Position numbers and translations under genes: made by a program. This document shows, in pieces, positions 23,301 to 34,825 of a stretch of DNA of 64,000 nucleotides. Below the pieces are notes generated by a model. It searched no databases, was not told where the DNA came from, and worked only from the letters and a program-made list of their open reading frames with translations. How positions within the stretch are numbered: the first letter of the stretch is position 1; the number at the start of each line of letters is the position of its first letter. Origin of the DNA: Mytilus galloprovincialis (Eukaryota; Mollusca; Bivalvia; Mytilida; Mytilidae); assembly GCF_965363235.1 (NCBI RefSeq), contig NC_134847.1, positions 52,794,439-52,858,438 of the forward strand, given 5' to 3'.

Positions 23301-26300
23301 TTTAAGACTGGAGTCGAACCAAGCTACCGCGTGTTGGGTTCGAACTCTGAAATAAGCAATGAAGCAGTAATTTTTACTAATAAAAGAAACTTGTTTATCA
23401 CTTTATCCAGTTTGCGTTTGATACAATATATAGTCTTGTTTTCTATTATTAAAATTGAAGAAACTAAGACGTTTAAAAAAGAATTGAAGAAAAAAAGGTA
23501 TCCGAGTGCATAGTTCTTTCAAATATGTTCTTTTATCGCTGAGATGCTGTCTCGTCATGCCAAGAAATTGCCTCTGTTGAAATTTTGCAAACATCCCATA
23601 AATCAAATTACATGGATGATTAAGGGACGACATCAAAAAATTGATGTAGGATAAAAAAAAAAACTTTAATAGTTTGGGGGTGGGGTGGGAATTGCTGCAA
23701 GTTTTGTATATCCAAAATCGATTTTACATATATCTATATTGGTCAATCAATTTTTCCAAAATTAAGTTAAAAAGTTGGGGGGGGGGGGGGGGGGGGGGGG
23801 GTGTGATGTCTGTGAGTTAAGTTTTTGAACTTTTGATGTCGTCCCTTATGTTGACCATTTGGTATATGGCCTTGTTCTAAGCGACACGTACATGCAGGTG
23901 ATAAATTAATTTGTTGAATGAAATGAAATCTTCAACTTTTGACAGGTGAACCGGAATTTTTAGCGATGATTTCTCGGCATGATAGTTTTTCAACAACTCG
24001 CTCGACATTAGAACGGAAGTGACGACATCCCCTTAACGCACGATTGATGTTCACTAAAACCAAAGTTTTTGACGGAAATGCATCGAACTCGAAAGGTGTC
24101 TAATGCACATTATTTTTATTTTAAACTACCCATCACGCGTCATATACACCATCGCGCTTCAACGATAACACCATCATACTTCGTCGCAGACAATCGCATT
24201 CAGCTTGACAATCGCTCTTCAGCGTCCCAACCACACCCTCAGAGTCCTTCACATATATATTTATAATATTATGTTTAGAGATTTTCTGTGGGAAGAGAGA
24301 CAACTTTCATTCCTTTATGAGTTATATCATTATAAACATCTTACGTATAATAGATTATTAAGTCGCTTAAGTTTTTTTCTCCAGTAGTATTTACCAAAAA
24401 CACGATCTGTACAAATAGCCATCCTAAGAATAGGCCATGGTGAATTTTTTAAATATGATTTTTTTCGTACAATAAAATTGATTTTTAGATAATCGAATAA
24501 TAATATAGCCTTCGAAGTGGGTTCATATGAACATTTAGATTGTTTTTATCACGTTTTATATGCCAGTTGTCTGTTTGACGGTTCGTATTTTCCTTTTCGT
24601 ACCACCAATAGGTCATGAAATTATTGTACATACTAGGTGTTTATCAACAAAGATTTGACGCTCGATCTTTTCAATTCAATTTTATGGTAAAACGAGCAGA
24701 AATGCATTTGATTTTTTTTTTACCTCTTGATAGATGAATGTCTATGGTTTCAGGAAAGGTATCACTATACTGAGTACCTTGTGTTATATTAAGGCATATA
24801 GGAAATAAATTCCGAGACGAAGTACCTTTGATAAACAGGTCTAAAATTATGAGAATGATTTGACGACATAAGAAACGTTATCTCAATAATATATACACCA
24901 TAAGTTTAAAAATATAGAAAATCATACACTCCAAGCCCGGGAAACTTTCTACAGCCTCCACACAGCACGGGAGACAATGTCTGTTAACATAATTGAAAAA
25001 CAATGAAGTAAAAAATAATTTTGCCGTTAGTTTTCTCGGTTGAATTGTTTTACATTTGTCATTTCGGGGCCTTTTATAGCTGACTATGCGTATAGGCTTT
25101 GCTCATTTATGAAGGCCGTAGACCTATAGTTGTTTAAAATTTCTGTGTCGTTTGGTCTCTTGTGAAGACTTGTCTCAGTAGCAATCTTATCACATCTTCT
25201 TTTGTGTGTGTATATATTTGAGCATAATATATGATTCTATTATTTCAAAAATACGTAAAAACATTATAGAAGCTATGTAGATAATCAAAAGGACAAAAAC
25301 AGAAAAAACCAAATATTAGCAATGGTCCGAATATATTAAGTGCAATTCTACTTAAGGTTCCAAATCGCAACAATACAATTCTTTGTGTGTCACGGTCAAT
25401 CAAGTCGATTTATATCAACTTCCGTAAAAGAATATAGTACCGTTACAAAAATTCAAGATTACTTCAGTAATTTAAAACATTAAATTCTATAAAAGTTAAA
25501 TGACATGGAAATATCATAGAGTTCACAATATGACAGATATTTTTTATCACATAGACTGGACACAGCTCTAGTCACGCGATAATCATGACAACAAAAGACA
25601 AATTGTTATATAAACTATCATGTTACAAATAAATATAAATAGATTTCAAAACAATGACACAACATAAACTCTATCGAGCTTTTTGAATAATCAACCGACA
25701 TGAGAAAGTTAATTCATGAAGAAATCAGTTCAATTCGTAAATAAAAACCAAGCGTACTGGTGCTCAAAGTTAGTATTTCTGGTCTCTTCATGCAACTAAA
25801 CTTCATCAAACCAGATCAGCAAATCAGAATGTAGAATACCGCACACTACTGTAATCTCAAGGTTAGATTATTTCCAGATTATTCATTAGCAAAGACCAAA
25901 TAATAAAAAAAAAAAAAATTCTTGGCAACTTGTCCAGGTAATGAATATGTATAAAATACTAGACGTTGAACGCAACATCAAATGGAAGTTTTTAACGACC
26001 TTGATTGGCTATACAGCCCTTGCACGGTCGGAATTGCACCGGATATGTCACATTACTACAAAGCTAAATACATTTATCGCCAATTCGGTGATGATGTGCA
26101 AAGCGTAAATTCGGAGGGACTCTACATCAAAGGGCACAGGTGCACTCCGACTCCAATCTTAATTGACTAGAATTGTCATTCTTCCTATCGAATGTCGGTG
26201 GTTTTCTCCGACACTTCAGCTTTCTCCACCAATAAAAACTGGCCGCCACGAAATAGCCCAATAGTGCCGCTTCAAAGTGTTGTTAAAACACAACAATCAA

Positions 26301-26480
26301 TCAAAAGACGCATTAGAAGAATTAAATTCTAATTCGTAAACTCAAACGAATATAAAATATTTATCAAATAACCACAAACTCTTACATGGGAGACGCCACT
26401 TGCAGAGACAAGTGCACATTTTCGACACACAAAGAACGGGAAAAAGATAAGGAAAAAGACTATTTATTAAATTCCTAAAT
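23301..26480. other. Non-coding stretch with a G25 run and a SINE-like antisense repeat
   Basis: I find no supported exon. Notable pieces are a G25 homopolymer at 23777-23801, a pair of GACGACATC / GATGTCGTCC blocks at about 23625 and 23838, and an antisense dispersed repeat at 25060-25210 (GGGGCCTTTTATAGCTGACT, then GTTTGGTCTCTTGTGAAGAC). The last is the reverse of the GAGACCAAA / GATGTGGTA family seen later in the window. Confidence 0.45.
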
Positions 26481-27347
26481 TTTGTGAAAGAGACAACTGT
26501 GTTTTAAGGTCCTCTTTTACGTAACCATCTTTTGCTCTGTTTGATTTCCACCTTCCATTGTTTCTTGAAAATTCTATCCGAAATCCCAGCGTTAGCGGCT
26601 GAAGTAGCACCACCAGATCTTAACGAGTGTAATCCAAACTTAGTTTTATCAAGTCCTAAAGATTGTAATTTTTCTAATAATAATTCTCTAGCTCTAGTAT
26701 ATGAGATGTGTCTTGAATCATTACGAAGCTTATGAGTATTCGCTTTCTTAAAGAATGTTATTTGCCGAAAAATGAATTTATCATCTTCAAGATTTATGTC
26801 AGCATCTTTAATATAGCTCTCTAAACAAGTAACTGGACATGTAATATTATTACTTTTCGCAATTATAACACAACTTCCCTGCCTGTATTTGTCTGTCTTG
26901 CTCTTTTCTATAAAAATAGACATATGTGTAGATTGAAATTGGATATCACATGCCCTAATATTAATTATTTCATAAAATCTCAGAAAACCGGCATAACCTA
27001 TCAAACACATAGTCACTATTCGTTTATCCAACAGATTATCAGAAGAACCAAATCTATTAACTAACTGAGTAAGTATTTCTGGTGTAATGGGTTCCTTTTT
27101 AGAACAAGGACGAGAAAGCTGCCTCTTTGCACCTTCGGCTACATTTTTCAGATGCACATGGATTGTTGTATCTAGCTATACTATGTACCCAAGCAATAGA
27201 ATATATTACTTCTTCTATTTTAGACGACGAACACTCATTTTGCATCAAATAAATTAGATACAAACTAACATGATAATCGGTGGCTGGCATGCTGTTTACA
27301 GAATCATGATTTTTCCGAGTTGAATTCATGTTGGACCTGATTACCAT
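26470..27347 (-). pseudogene. Tyrosine recombinase of a DIRS-like element, frameshifted
   Basis: Two minus-strand open pieces (27347-27099 and 27157-26504) overlap in different frames. They belong to one tyrosine recombinase/integrase of the type found in DIRS-like retrotransposons. The N-terminal part has a core-binding-domain pattern (DYHVSLYLIYLMQ, VIYSIAWVHSIA). The catalytic part has the box-I arginine context GFLRFYEI and the HxxR motif in GLHSLRSGGATSAANAG. A frameshift near 27160 splits the core-binding domain. A second, one base too many near 26558-26561, shifts the reading just after ISDRIFKK, so the region expected to hold the catalytic tyrosine is out of frame. The shifted frame then reads on to a stop near 26470. 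The recombinase is therefore dead here. DIRS against another tyrosine-recombinase element class cannot be settled without the reverse transcriptase, which is absent. Confidence 0.75.
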
Positions 27348-27376
27348 TAAACTTAAACTTGTACGAATGTTCTAAT

Positions 27377-29530
27377 TAGGTCTTTCCACTTTTCCGTGGA
27401 AAGACCTATTGGATTTCTTCTGATTATTATTATTAGGTCTTTCCACTTTTCCGTGGAAAGACCTATTGGTTTTCTTCTGATTATTATTTTTTTTTTTTTT
27501 TTCTTCCGCCTAATTTTTTTCCTTCGCTGTTTTTTTGTTTCGCAAGATGTCGCTTAGATTTTTGGAATATGATATCGAACAGTTTATACGCTTTTGAAAT
27601 CAACTCTGCTTAACCGAATACTTTCCAAAATAAGAGTTATCTCCCCGAACACTGTTTTTCTTGTTATCTCTAAGGCTTCGCAACCGTATAAGAAACCGAC
27701 AAATTTATTTTTCCAAATTGCTCGTTATATCCTCATGATGTTCTGTTTTATTTTGACCGAAGCCGTTTAAAGATTCCATATGAGAGTTATCCCCCCTTTT
27801 ATGTTTGATATAAGAATATGCATTTCTAACTGGTAAACCATAAGTGATAGAGACATAGGGTCTTTTGATTTGAGATCCTTGGTCCAAAAAAATGAAAATA
27901 ATGTCAAGGTCAAAGGTCAAGGTCATATTATAAATTTCGATTTTGGCTTATTTTCACTTATTTTCAAAAGCCGTATAACTTATTGACAAATTATTTTTAC
28001 TAAATTGTTAGTTGCGACATGTCGTAACACGTAAATTTTAGTCGAAAGAGTACGTAGACATTTGATGCCAGTTTTGCCCCCTTTTATATTTAATATTAGT
28101 TGTAAGGTAATACAACTCATTAACAATATATAGTAGAGGCCTAGAGTCTTTTGATTTGAGGTCCTTTGTTGATGACCTCGAAATTGAGCTCAAGGTCATA
28201 GGTAAATGTAACGTTCTAGATTTTGACCTTTGCTTTTACCTCATATGTATACATGATCAAAACATGGGACTTTTGAAATTAGGTTGCAAGCAATGTGATC
28301 TAGAAAAAGACAACCGGAAGTGACCTTTTGTAAACCGGAAGTAGCTATATTTTGTACTTAATTAATGAAAAAGTATATAGAACCACATATTTTTGGAATC
28401 AGTGTCAAGTAAACAATAAAAAATTACCGGAAGTAACATATTTTAAACCGGAAGTAAAAAATGATCTCCCTTATTTATATCTTTTTGTATAGAAACAATA
28501 TATTTTTGGAATAAGCTTTCAATAAGCTGTCATTTGACGCTAAAATTGACATTTAAAACCAAATTTTAATATTTTCATATAAAAAAAGGTCTTAACTGGT
28601 GGAAAGACCATCAATGGTTCTCTGAACAATTGGTTTTTAATTATTATTATTATTTTTTTTTCTTCTTCCGCCTAATTTGTTTCCTTCGCTGTTTTTTTGT
28701 TTCGCAAGATGTCGCTTACATTTTTGGAATATGATATCGAACAGTTTATACGCTTTTGAAACCAACTCGTTTTAACCGAATACTTTCCCAAATAAGAGTT
28801 ATCTCCCCGAACACTGTTTTTCTTGTTATCTCTAAGGCTTCGCAACCGTATAAGAAACCGACAAATTTATTTTTCCAAATTGCTCGTTATATCCTTAGGA
28901 TGTTCTGTTTTATTTTGACCGAAGCCGTATATAGATTCCATATGACAGTTATCCCCCCTTTTATGTTTGATATAAGAATTTGCATTTCTAACTGGTAAAC
29001 CATAAGTAATAGAGACCTAGGGTCTTTTGATTTGAGGTCCTTGGTCCAAAAAAATGAAAATAAGGTCAAGGTCAAAGGTCAAGGTCATATTATAAAATTT
29101 GATTTTGGCTGATTTTCACTTATTTTCAAAAGCCGTATAACTTATCGACAAATTATTTTTACTAAATTGTTAGTTGCGACATGTCGTAACTTATAAATTT
29201 TGGTTGAAAGGGTGCGTAGACAATAAATGGGAGTTTTCGCCCCTCTTATGTTTAGAATTATGCGTAAAGTGATATTACTCATGAACCATACATATTAAGG
29301 AACTAGTGTCTTTAGGTTTGAGATCCTTAGTCTATGACCTTGAAATTGAGGTCAAGGTCATAGGTTAATTGGACGTTCTAGATTTTGACCTTTGCTCCAA
29401 ATTCATATTTAGACATCATAAAGTCATAGGAACTGACATATCAACTGAATTTTTAATATTTTCACATCAAAATATGTTGTAAGTGGTGGAAAGACCATCA
29501 ATGGTTCTCTGAACAATTGGTTTTTAATTT
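27377..29530. mobile_element. Repeat element of two direct ~0.9-1.15-kb units, inserted in the DIRS-like element
   Basis: It opens with two tandem copies of a hairpin unit (AGGTCTTTCCACTTTTCCGT then GGAAAGACCTATTGG) at 27377-27430 and 27436-27488. Two direct body copies follow: 27495-28636 and 28650-29527. Each starts TCTTCCGCCTAATTT and TTCGCTGTTTTTTTGTTTCG, and each ends GGTGGAAAGACCATCAATGG then TTCTCTGAACAATTGGTTTT. The ends AGGTCTTTCCAC and GTGGAAAGACC are inverted. Open frames inside both copies are equivalent by-products. The first body carries an extra block with ACCGGAAGTGA-type repeats. Confidence 0.7.
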
Positions 29531-29533
29531 AAG

Positions 29534-29728
29534 TTGTTTTACAACTCTTTCGGATTTATTAGTTGCGTCCTCTTTTAGTTCTCTCTTCAGGCTGCCAATT
29601 TTGCTGTCGAAGTAATGCTTGAAGTTGTTAAATGTGATATCTGCAATCTTCGTTACAGTATCTCGATCTGTAACATTAATGTCCGAATGTCTTGACGGTG
29701 GACTTTCTTCTCTTTCGGAACTTGCCAT
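29534..29728 (-). pseudogene. N-terminal fragment of the DIRS-like element's first ORF
   Basis: Minus-strand frame starting MASSEREESPPSRHSD and continuing ITFNNFKHYFDSKIGSLKRE, KSERVVKQLK. This polar, charged N-terminus resembles ORF1 (gag-like) starts of mollusc tyrosine-recombinase retroelements as I remember them; that is a family-level impression, not a search result. It is cut after KQLK by the inserted element ending near 29530. The middle of the element (rest of ORF1, reverse transcriptase) is missing before the recombinase at 27347. Confidence 0.5.
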
Positions 29729-30194
29729 ACCAACACACGTGTTATTTGAAGCGGGTATATTATGTGCTACTGGTCACTTTAACTGCAATGGCTCGAATGA
29801 CTTTAAACTACCTGAATTCACTCGTGCATGAAACTTTAAACCCCATTCAAACCGACCTTACTATAAATAACTAAACACGTGTTAACTATAAACAACAACA
29901 ACATTCTTACATGTTCGACTTTTGTACAACTTTGATAAATACATTACTCTCATCAATGAAGTAGACTAAAACCTTAAGCATCTTCTGAATTATAATCTCT
30001 GAGCGATGCAAGATCTTGCTTTATTAAAGAACATAATAATTTAGTTATATTGTTTTGTCAGTATATTTTATATAAGATACCTATCATGTTATAAACGTTT
30101 TTGTGGATAGAATCGGTTACTAAGGGTTTTATACATTTCATGTGTACATACATAAACTATAAATGTACGAGATGCAGTTGTTTGATATAACAAT

Positions 30195-30560
30195 AAGAAG
30201 GTGTGGTATGATTGCCCATGAGACAAATCTCAACCAGAGACCTGTCATAGAAGTTCAAAACGATTGAACACCATACAGCCTTCAATAATGAGCAAAAACC
30301 ACACCATACTCAGCTTTGAAAGACCCTGAATTACAAATGTAAAACAAATCAAATGACAAAATTAAGGGCCTGATTTATGTACAAATCTCAAATACAAAAA
30401 ATACAAAATTTCTGGTCACCTATTGGAAAAGGCAAATGGATAATGTAACGCGTTCAACTAGTTTGCTGACGCCAAACCCGGAGGCTCCTTCTAACCTAGG
30501 ATATTGGTGTAACTGAAGAACAAACTATAAAAATCAGACAAAAAGGACTGTTGTTTATAT
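30195..30560 (+). repeat. SINE-like dispersed repeat
   Basis: Begins AAGAAGGTGTGGTATGATTG, CCCATGAGACAA and continues ACCAGAGACCTGTCATAGAAG. Further members of the GATGTGGTATGATTGCCAATGAGACAA family on the + strand lie at 55597-55680, 57716-57900, 58848-58990, 59328-59375 and 63298-63400. Antisense members lie at 48010-48075 and 48275-48340. No RNA polymerase III boxes were established. Confidence 0.6.
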
Positions 30561-30958
30561 AATAATTAAGCAGATGCTCCGCAGGGCGCAGTTTTATACG
30601 ACCGCAGAGGTTGAACCCTGAACGGTTGGGGCTAGTATGGACACAACATTCAAACTGGATACAGCTCTGAATTTGGATTGTGATTAAATAGTTGACACAA
30701 CATAGGTTTCTGACACAGAATGAATGTGGTCTAATGAACTTAAAATGTTCTTTTTTGCTTTTGAGAAATTCACTATGCTGCTGAATATTAATCCTTTGAT
30801 ATTTGAAGAAATTTTCTTTTTCATTTCTGAAATCTGAAATAAGAAAAATTGATCCCCACCAATTTCTTTTTCACCTCCCCCTTTCCCTTATTCCAAAAAT
30901 GATCTCAATTCAAATTTCTAATGGAGTTTTCAACAATAACTACTCATTTAAATACATC

Positions 30959-31888
30959 TGTCGTAATTTCTGCTTCTCGCTATGTTTTGATATAGTTATA
31001 AAGCCAGCAAATACGAATATCTCATAAAACTAGTAAATGCACAGGGTAATAAATAAATACGGACGTCAAATCTGTTGTCTGTTCTCTCTTGGTAGCGTGA
31101 ATAAATAATCAATAGTAAAAAAATGATACGTTTATTAAACATCTAGAACTGCCGATATATTTCCATACAAGTACAATATTCCAACAATAATATATAATAA
31201 ACATATACCGGGCGAAGATACTTAAATAATATTCTTACTTGTATTTTCGTACGGGTCAAACGGGATTATCTTAAATATAACAATGACAATATAAATAAAA
31301 TGCAAGGCATACAGCTATCTGCGCTGCTTCTTACCTCTAAATTATAACCCTTACTTGTAATATAAAATGCGAGGCATACAGCTAATGCGCTGCTTCTTAC
31401 CTCTAGGAACCCCCGGGACGAGCCTTGCTGCAAGCCAAAAGTAAACACAGCAAAGACTGACGAACGTGACGTTGCACTCGTATTTATTTTAAATTACCGG
31501 AAGTAAATATTCTAAGCAGGAAGAAAAACAACGTAAAACGCTTACATAAAATATAGGAGTCCTCGACTCAAAATGCTTATAATAATACAACCTTATAAAT
31601 AAACAAATCTAGACATATCAATTCTTCCAGTTAATAACTCATAAATGAACACTTTTGGGTTCACGCTTAAAATATTGACCCAACGGTAACGTTCTGAACA
31701 ATGCATGACAAAGTTGCGCCATATATGACGTTATCGATACAGCTAATAACATAAAGTAAAACGTACGTTAATTACTCATTCAATATACTAAATACTAGAA
31801 ATAACTTCAGACAACTGAAATAAACTCTCTAATACAATAATAACAATATTCCTTTACTTGGAAATAACCAATATACACATTTACAACA
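30959..31888 (-). repeat. 3' LTR (930 bp)
   Basis: Same length as the other LTR. The only differences I find are G at 31077 (T at 34944) and C at 31248 (T at 35115). It contains an imperfect internal tandem duplication of about 70 bp (GGCATACAGCTA..TGCGCTGCTTCTTACCTCTA twice, 31300-31405). The 60-codon minus-strand frame at 31266-31448 occurs in both LTRs and is a by-product. Confidence 0.95.
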
Positions 31889-33067
31889 CTGCCCCTCCCC
31901 CAGAATACATTTCGTCCCCGAAATATGGGCTTGGCAATTTTGACAATACGTCTTAAAACTCTTTTCACAATATTTCTATGTACATATTACTCTATCATAC
32001 AAATAAAACATTTTTTACTCATCTCCAATTTGTCAAAAACAAACAAATATTTAAGCTATCTTTAAACTTAAACATACATCAACAAACTACTGCGCCTGTT
32101 TATGTCCTAACAAAAACAATATCTGCGATAACAAACTAATGCGCCTGTTAATACTTAAAAGGCAATACAAGTTAACTAAAATTTTCTTCCACATATAAAT
32201 ATATTCTCTTATACTTATATAACAGTAAAGTGTCACGAAAACACCTAGTTCTATTTTTTATACAGCAACAGCACTTACATACAGTTACTACATTAAAAGT
32301 TCATTCCAAAATTCTCCATTCTATCAGACGCTGGAATTAAAACATCATGAAGCTCAACTCCATATAAACACCCGACTAACCATAAGCCGACAGATGTCCT
32401 ACCAAGTACTATACCGCCGTCAAGGGTACCACCGTGTATAAATATATACACAACCACGATACCGATGCACCATACTAACATAAGTAGAAAAATTAGTACA
32501 AAGTACAAGTAATAAAAAAAAATGGTCATCAGTATTCCCCGAGAAATATCTAAAATGGTGTAGACTATAGCTCAGCATACCCATGGTGTAACCTAAATGT
32601 ATAATGCAATCTAGACTAATCATTAGCCTTAACTTATTCTCGCACCAAAACAAAAATGGCACCTAAAGTATCCCAACTGCCAATATACACCCACCGAAAG
32701 CAGCTTCCCACCAAAATAGTATTAAACAATCTTTTTTTACTGCAACAACAGCAACAATTCAATAGGATCATCAAATTCCAGATTCTGATAAAAAATCACC
32801 TGTTTACTGAAAATCTCAAAAACAATTTCAGTACCACAATATACTTTCAAAAATCTATAATACTGTATACTCTACATATTTGTGCTTAATGTACTCAGCG
32901 TATAAACTAATATTACAAGTCTTCTTAATAAACAATAAATCTCTTTTTTACATTTCATCAATTCAAATAATCACACAAGTTTCGTATCTACATTATAAAA
33001 AATCAGAATCTACACAAAAATACTCTGATATTTGGCCAGTGTAGGCTTATCTGCTATATAGTCCTAA
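31889..33067 (-). other. Non-coding internal 3' region of the LTR element
   Basis: Between the gag stop and the polypurine tract, where pol would be expected, there are only short frames. The longest (minus, 32529-32293) has a hydrophobic start and a tail ending GMNF. I cannot assign it and consider it a possible remnant or chance frame. Confidence 0.6.
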
Positions 33068-34330
33068 CTATTTCTGATAATCCTGACTTATAAATCCAAA
33101 CTGCGGGTTCCCTCCGAAAGTATTCATATTTTCTGGTTTCCCTCTTTTTCCTCTTGAGAAAGGACAATCTCTGCTGTAATGTCCCTCCTGGTGGCATGAG
33201 TAACATGTATTTACTCGGTAACTGCTGTTTGCATTAAATTGGTCTTTCTTAATGTCTTCAAAATCAATCAACTCGTCTAAGCCCGTTTTAAATTCTGCGT
33301 TAGCTACATATTGGTTTGGACTCTCTGTCCTACATACCTCGAAGTCTTCCGTTTTCCCTTGTGCTGTGAAATTTTCATAAGTATTTACCTGTCTGACATT
33401 ACAATTTTTGCCTACATTTTTTCTACAACTTGCGTGCCATGTTACTATATTTATTGCATCCTGCAATGTTGCTGGTTTCTGTATGAGGACTTCATATGAT
33501 AGTGACTGGTCTGGCAGTCCCTTAATAAAGTGTTCTGTTTTAAAACGGTCAAGCAAACTTGAGTCATTTACATCAGGGTATGCCTTACCTACCATCCACT
33601 CAACACGAGAAGCATATTCTTGTATGCTTTCTTTCTGATCCTGTTTGATAAACTGCAAATTGGTCCTGTACGTCTCTGGTAAAATGTGATCCCCAAATCT
33701 CTGAGACATGGCATCATGTATTTGTTGTATGTCTCTGTGAAAGGAAACAGGAAGCTCATTTACAAATACCAAGGCGTCATCTCTAAGACTATTTAAAATG
33801 AGCTCTTCTACTTGTCTGTCGCTGGACCAATTGAACCTACTACCCAATAACCTAAACTGTGTCCAGAAGGCCTTGAAATCCCCCTTACCATCAAAGAGTG
33901 GACTTCTAGGTTTTGGTTCTTCCCTTTGTAGTTGCTGAACACGACTACTTTCTCTTACATCATTTGTACTAACTGGGCGTGGTGTATAAGTGTTATCGGT
34001 ACTTGGACCAGCTACTAACTGTTGGGTCACTGATACCTGGTTAGTTTGTTCAGTTGTGGTCATGTTAAGGCCTATGCTATTTTGACTAAAATTCTGAGTA
34101 TTGGTGTTATTTTCAGCCACATGGTTACCCCTTGCAATTACTAACTGAGCTATATTTTCCTGATTTAGCTTAACTTGCGTGCTCATCTCAGAAACTTGCG
34201 TGCTTATCTCAGAAAATATATCATTTTGGTTTTTTAATTGTCTCTGAATGTCCATTAGAATCGCAATAATATCGTTATCATTCAAATTCGTCTTACTTTC
34301 CTCAACCGTATTCTGCACAGGCGAGGTCAT
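33068..34330 (-). CDS. gag: Retrotransposon Gag polyprotein (420 aa, CCHC zinc knuckle)
   Basis: Structural nucleocapsid-type protein that would package the element's RNA in cytoplasmic particles. Residues about 20-65 (IIAILMDIQRQLKNQ and repeated STQVSEMSTQV) look like a coiled coil. Residues about 70-140 are polar and disordered. Residues about 145-300 (PLFDGKGDFKAFWTQF, ELILNSLRDDA, FIKQDQKESIQEYA) match the Gypsy/Metaviridae capsid-type Gag pattern. A single zinc knuckle, CYSCHQEGHYSRDC (CX2CX4HX4C), lies at about 376-389 and binds RNA. The frame is intact from ATG to stop and ends shortly after the knuckle with no protease fusion. It starts 6 bp after the stop of a short upstream minus-strand frame (34578-34336), which may be a leader ORF. 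Confidence 0.92.
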   Translation of the reverse strand: MTSPVQNTVEESKTNLNDNDIIAILMDIQRQLKNQNDIFSEISTQVSEMSTQVKLNQENIAQLVIARGNHVAENNTNTQNFSQNSIGLNMTTTEQTNQVSVTQQLVAGPSTDNTYTPRPVSTNDVRESSRVQQLQREEPKPRSPLFDGKGDFKAFWTQFRLLGSRFNWSSDRQVEELILNSLRDDALVFVNELPVSFHRDIQQIHDAMSQRFGDHILPETYRTNLQFIKQDQKESIQEYASRVEWMVGKAYPDVNDSSLLDRFKTEHFIKGLPDQSLSYEVLIQKPATLQDAINIVTWHASCRKNVGKNCNVRQVNTYENFTAQGKTEDFEVCRTESPNQYVANAEFKTGLDELIDFEDIKKDQFNANSSYRVNTCYSCHQEGHYSRDCPFSRGKRGKPENMNTFGGNPQFGFISQDYQK

Positions 34331-34522
34331 AGGACTTACTGTGGGGCTGGGGTGGATAAATTAACATCATCTTCTATGACCAAATCCATTAAATTACAGG
34401 TCTCAACAGTTCCGCTCTGTGAAATAATCACATTTTTCATACTTTCCCCCCTTCCAAAAATTGGAGCTGGGATTTTTCTATTTCTAAGATCCATGTTTAA
34501 AACACACAATAATATGCCAATA

Positions 34523-34725
34523 GAAGCTAACTGAACCTCTATTTCCCTAATAAATAATTGCTTGGAAGCTAAATGCACCTCTTTTATAAATATTCTTTTT
34601 TCTTTCTAGGAAGCTAAATGCACCTCCTTAATATATTTCAAAAAAAATCAGAAGCTAAATGCACTTCTGTATTTTCCAAAATAAGCCACTTATCACAGTA
34701 TAATGTATAGAGCTAAATGCACTCC
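34523..34725 (-). repeat. Five spaced copies of a GGTGCATTTAGCTTC box in the LTR-element leader
   Basis: On the + strand GAAGCTAAATGCACCTCT or close variants occur at 34523-34540, 34564-34582, 34609-34627, 34651-34667 and 34711-34725. The spacing is about 42-60 bp, with AT-rich, unrelated spacers. They lie between the primer-binding site and gag, where packaging or translation-control signals would be expected. Confidence 0.8.
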
Positions 34726-34825
34726 ATACAATATATGTCACTTACTGTGTTCCATACACAGTAATATTTCTAAAAATAGACGTGCCAAATTCCTTGAAAC
34801 GTGAGAACTAAACCGCTGCCACCAT

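Noticed and set aside
23300..23350. tRNA B-box-like GGTTCGAACTC near a second GAGTCGAACC
   Set aside because: No A box or cloverleaf could be fitted; it may be a tRNA-derived SINE trace but is not a tRNA gene.
31266..31448. 60-codon frame, found identically at 35133-35315
   Set aside because: It lies in both LTRs and spans an internal tandem duplication; no protein role is supported.
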